Part shown: piece by piece, positions 7,215 to 13,429 of the stretch
How the letters are laid out: each line of letters starts with the position of its first letter
How positions within the stretch are numbered: position 1 is the first letter of the stretch
Source: UMGS973 sp045599945
GTDB lineage: Bacteria > Bacillota > Clostridia > Peptostreptococcales > Anaerovoracaceae
Length of the DNA stretch: 19,842 bases
Assembly: GCA_045599945.1 (NCBI GenBank)
Contig: JAZRWY010000086.1
Coordinates: forward strand, 1-19,842
Reading direction: 5' to 3'
Program-made: the position numbers and the translations under genes
Notes under the pieces: model-generated
Database searches by the model: none
Told to the model about the DNA's origin: nothing
The model's input: the letters and a program-made list of their open reading frames with translations, nothing else

Positions 7215-8398
7215 TCTTCCAGATACTCCTTTGTAATCTCCGCAAGTATCTTCATTCCTTTTTCTGTCTCCGCATCGCTCATGTTTGAGAAGTTCAGTCT
7301 CAGCTCATTGTTTTTTGTTGCGCTCGGATAAAAGGATGTTCCGGGAATGAATGCAACCTTCTTTTCTCCTGCACGTCTAAGGAGCTCTCTTGCATCCTTA
7401 TTCTCCGGAAGCGTCATCCAGATGAACAGACCGCCTTCCGGTCTGGTATACTTTACTTCTTCCGGAAAGTATTTCTCGATTGCTTCAATCATCACATCTC
7501 TTCTATGCTGATACAGCCTGGATATCTTTGCAATATGCGCGTCCAGATCATGATGATCCAGATAATATGCCATCTGCCTTTGTGCAATTGCAGAGGATGA
7601 AAGATCTGCTGCATTCTTTAAAACAAGATATTTGTCCATGATTTCGCCGCGTGCACACAGCCATGCCACTCTAAGCCCCGGACAGAACGTCTTTGAAAAA
7701 GTTCCCACATAGATGACCTGTCCCTTTGTATCATAATAGCTCAGCGGCTTCTTAAGCTCATTTGTGAATGAAAGCTCGGAATACGCAGCGTCTTCAAGAA
7801 CAGGAATATCATAGTCCTTCATAAGATCCATGAAGTCCCTTCTTCTCTGATCTGACCAACTTCTGCCCGTCGGATTCTGAAAGTCCGGAATCACATAGAT
7901 CATTCGGATTCTTTGTCCGTACTTCTCAAGATTTTCCTTCAGAGCATCCAGTTCTATTCCCTCATCATCCGTAGGAACTGCAACCAGCGTTGCTTCATGG
8001 GCTCTGAGAGCATTGACTGCACCCAGATAGGAAGGTGTTTCAAAAAGAACCACATCTCCTGCATTGACAAAGAGCATGCCGCTCATGTCCAGTCCCTGCT
8101 GGGAACCGGATGTGATGATGCATTCCTCAACAGAAAAATGAACATCAAATTTCTCAGCCATTCTCTGTACAATAATCTCTCTCAGTCTGCTGTATCCACT
8201 GGTGGAGCAGTAGCTTAAGGCTGCCTTTCCTTCATTTTCAATGACCTTGTCGAAGCTCTCCTGGATATCCTCTAAAGGATATGTCTCAGGTGATGGAAAT
8301 CCTGCTGAAAATGAAATGAAATCTTCAGTTTCAACAAGCTCAAATGCATCCAGCATCGACCGGTCTGACAATACGTCTATTCTGCTTGAATACTTCAC
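7208..8398 (-). CDS. Fold-type I PLP-dependent aminotransferase (2-aminoadipate/aromatic aminotransferase-like)
   Basis: The 396-aa protein is a class I/II aminotransferase related to the catalytic domain of MocR regulators and to LysN-type aminotransferases, but it has no N-terminal GntR DNA-binding domain. Family marks are FSAGFPSPETYP near the N-terminus, SGSQQGLDM for phosphate binding, PDFQNPTGRSW with the cofactor-contacting Asn, EDAAYSELSF with Asp at the ring nitrogen, the Schiff-base Lys in GTFSKTFCPGLRVAW, and a C-terminal LRLNFSN with the carboxylate-binding Arg. The start is GTG at 8398, with AGGAGG (8404-8409) overlapping the ahcY stop; the ATG one base out of frame is unusable. 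The amino-acid substrate cannot be read from sequence. Its place after the AhcY homologue makes a methionine- or homocysteine-related role plausible but unproven. Confidence 0.9.
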   Translation of the reverse strand: MKYSSRIDVLSDRSMLDAFELVETEDFISFSAGFPSPETYPLEDIQESFDKVIENEGKAALSYCSTSGYSRLREIIVQRMAEKFDVHFSVEECIITSGSQQGLDMSGMLFVNAGDVVLFETPSYLGAVNALRAHEATLVAVPTDDEGIELDALKENLEKYGQRIRMIYVIPDFQNPTGRSWSDQRRRDFMDLMKDYDIPVLEDAAYSELSFTNELKKPLSYYDTKGQVIYVGTFSKTFCPGLRVAWLCARGEIMDKYLVLKNAADLSSSAIAQRQMAYYLDHHDLDAHIAKISRLYQHRRDVMIEAIEKYFPEEVKYTRPEGGLFIWMTLPENKDARELLRRAGEKKVAFIPGTSFYPSATKNNELRLNFSNMSDAETEKGMKILAEITKEYLEEC

Positions 8399-8407
8399 AT
8401 TAACCTC

Positions 8408-9658
8408 CTAAACCTGCCAGCTGGAAAGATATTTCTTCTGTTCCTCTGTCAGTTCATCGATTTCCATTCCCCATGCAGCAAGCTTTCTTCTTGCTACGAT
8501 ATCATCTATTTCGGCGGATACATCTACTACCGCCTTGCCAAGATTCCTGTAGTTCTCCTTGATATACATGGCCGACAGGCACTGCACAGCAAAGCTCATA
8601 TCCATGATTTCTGCAGGATGTCCATCTGCTGCTGCAATGTTCACCAGTTTCCCTTCTGCCATGACATTTACCATGATGCCATTATCCAGTGTATATCCAA
8701 CAATGTTCTTTCTTGTCTCTTTCTTTGATACAGCAGCCTTTTCAAGACCCTCCATGTCTATCTCGCAATTGAAGTGACCGGCATTGGCCAGAATGGCGCC
8801 ATTCTTCATGGTCTTCATCTGCTCTACCGATATTGTGCTGCAGCAGCCTGTAGCAGATACAAAGATATCTCCAAGCGGCGCAGCCTCATCCATCTTCATG
8901 ATGTCAAATCCGTCCATCTTTGCCTCAATGGCCTTTACCGGATTGATTTCCGTCACAATAACCTTTGCCCCAAGGGCCTTTGCTCTCATGGCAATTCCTC
9001 TGGAGCACCATCCATAGCCTGCAACAACAACCGTCTTGGATGCTACAATGAGATTGGTGTTTCTCATGATCGAATCCCAGACAGACTGGCCGGTGCCGTA
9101 ACGGTTATCGAAGAGATGCTTACAGTCCGCATCGTTGACAGCCACCATCGGGAACTTCAGGATGCCGGCCTTTTCCATGGCCTTCAGCCTGATGACGCCT
9201 GTTGTTGTTTCTTCACAGCCGCCCCATGCATCTTCTGCAAGATCCGGTCTTCTGTCATGAATCATTCCAACAAGATCTCCACCGTCGTCAATGATAATAT
9301 TCGGCTTATGTTCCAGACACATTTCAATGTGTCTGTCATATTCTTCATCGGTTGCTCCATGGTATGCAAATACACTTAATCCGTCTTCCACCAGAGCTGC
9401 TGCAATATCGTCCTGGGTAGATAATGAATTGGAGCCTGTCACACTCATCTTTGCTCCTGCTGCAGCAAGAACAAGACACAGATATGCGGTCTTTGCCTCC
9501 AGATGCACAGAAAGGGAAATCTTAACTCCCTCAAACGGTCTGGTTTTCCTGAATTCCTCCTCCAGCCCCCGCAGCAGAGGCATGTTGTTTTTTACCCATT
9601 CAATTTTCTGGTGCCCTGTCTTTGCCAGAGAAACATCTCTGATCTCATATTTTTCCAT
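8408..9658 (-). CDS. ahcY: Adenosylhomocysteinase-family hydrolase, possibly S-inosylhomocysteine hydrolase
   Basis: The 416-aa protein is an NAD-dependent S-adenosylhomocysteine hydrolase homologue, which splits the product of SAM-dependent methylation into homocysteine and nucleoside. It shows NSLSTQDDIAAAL, EETTTGV, the catalytic NDADCKHLFDNRYGTGQS block, the Rossmann loop VVAGYGWCSRGIA, and NAGHFNCEID. Two features depart from canonical enzymes. The nucleobase-binding segment is HLEAK (H52, E54, K56) instead of HxTxE/Q, and the C-terminus ends SSWQV rather than the Lys-Tyr tail that closes the neighbouring subunit's NAD site. Similar HxExK sequences occur in archaeal enzymes such as that of Methanocaldococcus, reported to prefer S-inosylhomocysteine. 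An AAAGGA site precedes the ATG. It sits between ybbR and the aminotransferase in one transcription unit. Confidence 0.93.
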   Translation of the reverse strand: MEKYEIRDVSLAKTGHQKIEWVKNNMPLLRGLEEEFRKTRPFEGVKISLSVHLEAKTAYLCLVLAAAGAKMSVTGSNSLSTQDDIAAALVEDGLSVFAYHGATDEEYDRHIEMCLEHKPNIIIDDGGDLVGMIHDRRPDLAEDAWGGCEETTTGVIRLKAMEKAGILKFPMVAVNDADCKHLFDNRYGTGQSVWDSIMRNTNLIVASKTVVVAGYGWCSRGIAMRAKALGAKVIVTEINPVKAIEAKMDGFDIMKMDEAAPLGDIFVSATGCCSTISVEQMKTMKNGAILANAGHFNCEIDMEGLEKAAVSKKETRKNIVGYTLDNGIMVNVMAEGKLVNIAAADGHPAEIMDMSFAVQCLSAMYIKENYRNLGKAVVDVSAEIDDIVARRKLAAWGMEIDELTEEQKKYLSSWQV

Positions 9659-9680
9659 CTATTTTCCTTTCGATAGTTTT

Positions 9681-9700
9681 CCCCAGATTACCATCTGGGG
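9681..9700. other. Intercistronic hairpin between ybbR and ahcY
   Basis: CCCCAGAT/ATCTGGGG forms an 8-bp perfect stem with a 4-base loop in the 56-bp gap between the ybbR stop and the ahcY start. Neither strand has a T-run after it, so it is not a standard terminator. It lies about 22 bases upstream of the ahcY ATG and could stabilise or modulate the downstream message. Confidence 0.6.
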
Positions 9701-9714
9701 AAGTATGTTCTATA

Positions 9715-10905
9715 TTATTCGTCTGATATCTTTACCGTAATGGTATCCGGTGCCGACTGGATATTTCCATCTCCTGAATATTCTACCACAAGCGGTACAT
9801 CATGTTCTCCATCTTCGAGTCCGGATAAATCGGCGCTCAGTTTAAAATCTCCTGCCGCAGGCTCCCGGGCGCTCATGACAGAAAACTTCATGCTTCCCGA
9901 CAGAATCTCTGCCTGTTTTCCCTCACTGAGCCGGTTCAGTGAAACTGCCTCCGGTTCAATGAAAATGGTTTTTTCCTCTGCCGCCATCTGTGAAATGCTG
10001 ATGGTTGCAATCACCGGAAGAGACTTGGAAGAAATCTCAATGCCTGCCGGAAGACTGAACTTCAGCTCTACTTTGGCAGTCTGTTCCATTCCGGAAATAT
10101 CGATTGCCTTTGCAGAAACAGAAGTAATCTCCTCCAGCTGTCCCTGCCGGCCTTTTAATACAATCGTTTCCGGAACCTCCAGACCATCATACTGGTAACC
10201 GTCTTTTGGTTTTCCTTTAACATCCACAAGAAGTTTAACTTTTCTGGTATCCATGAAGGTGATTCTGACACGTGCCTTTTCTGCGGATAGCTGAACATCG
10301 GAAACTCTGTTTCCCGTTTCATCCACAGGCACCAGTTTCACCTCTGCGATATCTCCGTCTCCATATTCCGAAAGATTTCTGATCGGCGCTCTGACATATG
10401 CAACTTTCTCCACCTTGGAACGGGCTCCGGAAACTGTAATCCTTTCATCGGAAAGAAGAGAAAACTCCGGTTCCGCCTGGGTGTCTTTGTTCCCCGTAAG
10501 TTCCGGTTTCACATTCTTGCTTACAGATACAATCTTCTCGGCTGTCACATGTACCGTAAGTGTCGCATCGGACGTGCGGGATACATCCTTGGACGTTTTG
10601 ATGGCTACCTCCAGAACATTATCCCCTTCCACGCATTCCGAAACATCTGCCGTCGCTGTAAAATCCCCGGCTTCGATGCCGGATACGGCCTGACTGTTTC
10701 CTTCTATGGTGATGTCCACCGTATTGGTCTCATCGCCGGCGATGGCAAGACCCCGCTCCTGCAGGGCTTCCTGATGAACATATTGCACCGGAATGCCGCG
10801 GACGGTCCGCTTCTGCACCATATCCACGGAACTTGCAACATAGGCCCAGAGAGCAATTGCAATCAGAAGAGAAAGGATCATGTTCACCTTGCTGTTACTT
10901 AGCAT
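9715..10905 (-). CDS. ybbR: YbbR-domain membrane protein, CdaA regulator
   Basis: The 396-aa protein starts with a single N-terminal membrane anchor (about residues 8-29, MILSLLIAIALWAYVASSV), followed by an all-beta extracytoplasmic region. It looks like several tandem YbbR repeats: RTVRGIPVQYVHQ at the start of the first, later KVKLLVDVKGKPKDGYQYDG, and P-E-T-I-V-L-K-G type strands. In Firmicutes this protein (CdaR) binds and modulates the c-di-AMP synthase CdaA. The gene overlaps the end of cdaA by 11 bp and has an AGGAGG site 8 nt upstream, which fits co-expression. The repeats are poorly conserved, as is usual. No lipobox is seen. The C-terminus TITVKISDE is complete. Confidence 0.9.
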   Translation of the reverse strand: MLSNSKVNMILSLLIAIALWAYVASSVDMVQKRTVRGIPVQYVHQEALQERGLAIAGDETNTVDITIEGNSQAVSGIEAGDFTATADVSECVEGDNVLEVAIKTSKDVSRTSDATLTVHVTAEKIVSVSKNVKPELTGNKDTQAEPEFSLLSDERITVSGARSKVEKVAYVRAPIRNLSEYGDGDIAEVKLVPVDETGNRVSDVQLSAEKARVRITFMDTRKVKLLVDVKGKPKDGYQYDGLEVPETIVLKGRQGQLEEITSVSAKAIDISGMEQTAKVELKFSLPAGIEISSKSLPVIATISISQMAAEEKTIFIEPEAVSLNRLSEGKQAEILSGSMKFSVMSAREPAAGDFKLSADLSGLEDGEHDVPLVVEYSGDGNIQSAPDTITVKISDE

Positions 10906-11722
10906 CCTGTTTTCCTCCTTTCAGCCTGTCAAAGAAGGATTTCTTCTTATTGCTCTCAACATATATGTCATGCAATGTTTTTTCTATGAATTTCGAATCG
11001 AGATATCTTGTGATTTTTCCATCCACCGCAGTAGATACAATCCCTGTCTCTTCGGAAACAATAATGGAGATGGCATCGGAACGCTCTGTAATGCCGATTC
11101 CTGCTCTGTGCCTTGTCCCAAGTTCCTTATCCAGAGTATTGTTTTCCGTCAGCGGAAGCACACATCCTGCAGCATATACACGGTCTCCGCGGATAATGAC
11201 TGCACCGTCATGAAGCGGTGCTCCCTCATAAAAGATATTGCCGATGATCTGGTCGGTGATTTCCGCATTGATTCTTGTTCCCGTTTCACAGATATCTGTC
11301 AGTGCTGTTTCTCTTTCTATGACAATCAGCGCACCTGTCCGTGTGGAAGACAGATATTCAATGGCTTCAATGAATTCCTGGATGACCTGGTTTGCTTTTT
11401 CTTCGCCGATGCTGGAAATGCTGCGGAGCTTGCTTCGTCCCACATACTCAAGTCCGCGTCTGAGTTCCGGCTGGAATACAACAACCAGTGCAATGATTCC
11501 AACGGCAGTGATGCTCTTTAATATCCAGTTCAATGTATTTAAATTCAGCAGATCCGATACAAAAAATGCAACAGCCAGCAGAATCAGACCCTTCACCAGC
11601 TGTTCCGCCCTGGTTTCCTTGATGAATCCCAGTACTTTATATACCAGAAATGCAACGATAAGAATATCCAGGATGTCTGTCAATCCAATGCTGCTGATCA
11701 ATGTTTGAAACGTATTACTCAT
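10895..11722 (-). CDS. cdaA: Diadenylate cyclase CdaA (c-di-AMP synthase)
   Basis: CdaA makes the second messenger c-di-AMP from two ATP at the membrane. The 275-aa product has three N-terminal membrane helices (about 16-34, 42-60 and 66-84), then a short coiled linker and the DAC domain. The signature active-site motifs are intact: DGA at 172-174 (APLHDGAVIIRG) and RHR at 204-206 (GTRHRAGIGITE). Length and topology match B. subtilis CdaA. It is the first gene of an apparent five-gene unit and overlaps ybbR. The common Firmicutes third partner, glmM, is not next to it. A promoter lies at 11753-11781, with GGAG/AAAGGG before the ATG. Confidence 0.97.
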   Translation of the reverse strand: MSNTFQTLISSIGLTDILDILIVAFLVYKVLGFIKETRAEQLVKGLILLAVAFFVSDLLNLNTLNWILKSITAVGIIALVVVFQPELRRGLEYVGRSKLRSISSIGEEKANQVIQEFIEAIEYLSSTRTGALIVIERETALTDICETGTRINAEITDQIIGNIFYEGAPLHDGAVIIRGDRVYAAGCVLPLTENNTLDKELGTRHRAGIGITERSDAISIIVSEETGIVSTAVDGKITRYLDSKFIEKTLHDIYVESNKKKSFFDRLKGGKQDAK

Positions 11723-11752
11723 ATCCCTTTTCTCCGTACTTATACTATGTCT

Positions 11753-11781
11753 ATTTTACTCAAGAAATCCCACCATTTCAA
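11753..11781 (-). promoter_or_regulatory. Promoter of the cdaA-ybbR-ahcY operon
   Basis: On the minus strand TTGAAA (11781-11776) and TAAAAT (11758-11753) have a 17-bp spacer. The predicted start is near 11746, about 24 nt before the cdaA ATG. It lies just after the hpf terminator, as expected for the first gene of a new unit. Confidence 0.6.
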
Positions 11782-11802
11782 TAGATATCACAAGAATACC
11801 AC

Positions 11803-11835
11803 AAAAAACAGAAGAGGGGCTTCATGCCCCTCTTC
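11803..11835 (-). terminator. Intrinsic terminator after hpf
   Basis: A perfect 10-bp stem GAAGAGGGGC/GCCCCTCTTC with a 5-base loop (11811-11835) is followed on the minus strand by TG and six T (11808-11803). It starts 12 bp after the hpf stop and ends the yhaM-to-hpf cluster before the cdaA promoter. Confidence 0.95.
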
Positions 11836-11846
11836 ATATATCTGCA

Positions 11847-12371
11847 TTAATAAGTTGTCTCCAGAAGTCCGTAACTGTCATCGTTTCTCTTATATACAAC
11901 ATTCACACTGTCTGTTTCCATGTTCAGAAATACATAGAAATTATGTCCCAGAAGTTCCATCTGCATGATTGCTTCTTCCGCATTCATCGGCTCCAGCTGG
12001 AATTTCTTTGTCTTGACAATCTTCAGTTCCTGCTCTTCTTCCAATTCAGGAATCTCTTCATAGAATATTTCCTTGTTGTCCTTATGCTTCTTTTGAAGTT
12101 TTTTCTTGAATTTTGACATCTGGCTGGAAAGCTTATCCACAACTCTGTCTACGGAATCATAGATTTCATTGCTCTTTTCTTCTGCTCTGAAGATGTTTCC
12201 ATCTGCATAGATGGTAGCTTCAATCTTTTCACTGGAACCCTCTGTGGAAACCTTGACATTTGCTTCTGTTTCTTCTGAGAAGTACTTGTCTAATCTTCCG
12301 ATTTTCTTTTCAATGGATTCTTTTAATGCATCACTGGCATTAAAATTCTTAGTTGTAATGTTAACCTTCAT
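11847..12371 (-). CDS. hpf: Long-form ribosome hibernation promoting factor (HPF/RaiA family)
   Basis: The 174-aa product is the long HPF of Firmicutes, which binds the 30S decoding region and pairs 70S ribosomes into inactive 100S dimers in slow growth. Residues 1-95 form the S30AE domain (start MKVNITTKNFNASDALKESIEKKI, written here in part; basic KFKKKLQKK at its end). An acidic linker of about 100-116 follows. The dimerisation domain occupies about 118-172 and includes KKFQLEPMNAEEAIMQM and HNFYVFLN. AGGAGG (12385-12380) is 8 nt before the ATG. The gene has its own extended -10 promoter overlapped by a long palindrome, and lies downstream of a raiA-type RNA, so its expression is probably regulated separately from comF. 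Confidence 0.96.
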   Translation of the reverse strand: MKVNITTKNFNASDALKESIEKKIGRLDKYFSEETEANVKVSTEGSSEKIEATIYADGNIFRAEEKSNEIYDSVDRVVDKLSSQMSKFKKKLQKKHKDNKEIFYEEIPELEEEQELKIVKTKKFQLEPMNAEEAIMQMELLGHNFYVFLNMETDSVNVVYKRNDDSYGLLETTY

Positions 12372-12389
12372 TTTAACTGCCTCCTATTT

Positions 12390-12420
12390 ATATGTATAAC
12401 AGCATTGCTGTTATACATAT
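12390..12420. promoter_or_regulatory. 31-bp near-perfect palindrome at the hpf promoter
   Basis: The two 15-bp arms, ATATGTATAACAGCA and TGCTGTTATACATAT, are exact inverse complements around one central base (12405). The palindrome starts inside the hpf -10 box and runs through the predicted transcription start to 5 bp before the ribosome binding site. A one-base centre favours a DNA operator for a dimeric regulator over a stable RNA hairpin, although read-through transcripts could fold it. No regulator is coded nearby. Confidence 0.8.
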
Positions 12421-12427
12421 TATACCA
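12419..12427 (-). promoter_or_regulatory. hpf promoter (extended -10)
   Basis: On the minus strand TGGTATAAT (12427-12419) is a perfect extended -10. No good -35 exists at the right distance, as is usual for this class. The start is predicted near 12412, inside the palindrome, about 41 nt upstream of the hpf ATG. Confidence 0.7.
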
Positions 12428-12493
12428 TACCGCAAGGAAAAAGAAAGACATCTCACAAAATTTTCTGAAATTTTCTTTTGTTTCACAAAATTA

Positions 12494-12690
12494 GAAAAAG
12501 GAAGGCATGGCAGCTGCTCAACTGACCTGGTCTTTGCCCCCACACTCGCCTGTACCCGGATTTTCCGGAGGACTTACTTCTAAGATACGCCATGATCACT
12601 GCCGCCTTGCGGATCAGCTTACGTGGAGCCCTTCGCCCGTATCTGGCATGGCCTTTCAACCACAGACTTAAGCAGCTGCCATTCCTTCCT
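12494..12690 (-). ncRNA. Structured noncoding RNA, raiA motif
   Basis: About 195 nt between comF and hpf (raiA) are GC-richer than the sequence next to them and are closed by a long terminal stem. The 22 bases at 12689-12668 pair with those at 12521-12500 with one A-G mismatch and one G-U. A T5 tract (12499-12495) follows the 3' arm. Inside are further stems: AGATACG with CGTATCT, CCGC-AAG-GCGG, and CCGG-AAAA-CCGG-like TCCGGAAAATCCGG. No reading frame with a start site fits. Position (after comFC, before raiA), size and the closing stem fit the published raiA motif of Firmicutes and Actinobacteria, whose disruption in a Clostridium was reported to affect sporulation and aggregation. I could not score it against the covariance model. 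No separate promoter is obvious; it may be co-transcribed with comF. Confidence 0.8.
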
Positions 12691-12697
12691 ATTCATT

Positions 12698-13429
12698 TTA
12701 CCATTCTTCCATTCCTGCCGGCTTTCTATTCACACCTGCAGCAAAGCAAAGTCCGTAGACCTTTCCGCTTCCCTGCTTCTTCAGCGTCATCGCTGCCGCA
12801 TCCATCGTTGCTCCGGTCGTATATATGTCATCAATGAGAAGAATATCCTTGTTTGCAATGTCACCGGAAACCCTGAAGGCATCCCTGATATTGATTTCTC
12901 TTTCATCTGCAGACAGATTCCTCATAGGAACCGTCTCCCTGACTCGCTCAATACACTGATTGTATCTGGTTTTGGTCAGATTTGCAAACTCTTTTGCGAT
13001 GATTTCTGCCTGATTATATCCCCTGCTGTTTTTCCTGTTCTCATGAATGGGAATCGGCACCACCAGATCGTAGGAGATATCCTCCAGCGCCATCCTGTCC
13101 TTCATGATTTCTGCAATTTTCCTTCCGATGTACGTCTGGTCTCCATACTTGAAATCCATGAGAAGCGCTCTTTCATTCAGACCATAGGTCACGCAGGAAA
13201 ACGCTGCGTCGAAGGAATGCTCCTGCTCCATGCAGGAATAGCAGATTTCTCCGGCAAAGGTATCCTGCAGCCCTTTTCCGCATTTTCTGCAGGTCCTTCC
13301 CGTCTGCCAGTGAAAGGCCTCCATGCAGCTGTCACATAATGCATAGGCCCTGGTTTTATTGATATATGCACCGCAGCACATGCAGTATATGTTTTCCGGA
13401 TAGACCAGTTCCAGAAGTCTGCGGATCAT
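12698..13429 (-). CDS. comF: ComF family protein (ComFC-like phosphoribosyltransferase domain)
   Basis: The 243-aa protein has an N-terminal zinc-finger region with cysteines at 16, 18/19, 32, 35, 47, 50, 63 and 66 (CMCC, CDSC, CRKC, CYSC). A phosphoribosyltransferase domain follows, with VVPIPIHENRKNSRGYNQA (about 123-141) and the PRPP loop ILLIDDIYTTGAT (196-208). ComFC acts in the cytoplasm during natural transformation, helping imported single-stranded DNA integration together with DprA and the ComFA helicase. Related proteins occur in species not known to be competent. The start overlaps the recD2 stop as ATGA (13426-13429), with GGAGG upstream. No comFA is present in the window. Confidence 0.93.
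   Translation of the reverse strand: MIRRLLELVYPENIYCMCCGAYINKTRAYALCDSCMEAFHWQTGRTCRKCGKGLQDTFAGEICYSCMEQEHSFDAAFSCVTYGLNERALLMDFKYGDQTYIGRKIAEIMKDRMALEDISYDLVVPIPIHENRKNSRGYNQAEIIAKEFANLTKTRYNQCIERVRETVPMRNLSADEREINIRDAFRVSGDIANKDILLIDDIYTTGATMDAAAMTLKKQGSGKVYGLCFAAGVNRKPAGMEEW

Noticed and set aside
8774..9379. 201-codon plus-strand open frame antisense to ahcY
   Set aside because: It lies wholly inside a well-supported gene, lacks a ribosome binding site and has no recognisable domain. Similar long antisense frames at 541-1044, 12623-13339 and 14494-15342 were rejected for the same reasons.
9681..9700. Terminator between ybbR and ahcY
   Set aside because: The stem is good but neither strand has a T-run after it, so intrinsic termination is not supported.
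12494..12690. 6S RNA or tmRNA as the identity of the comF-hpf noncoding RNA
   Set aside because: There is no open central bubble between two long arms as in 6S, and no tRNA-like ends or tag reading frame as in tmRNA. The comF/raiA context and closing stem fit the raiA motif better.
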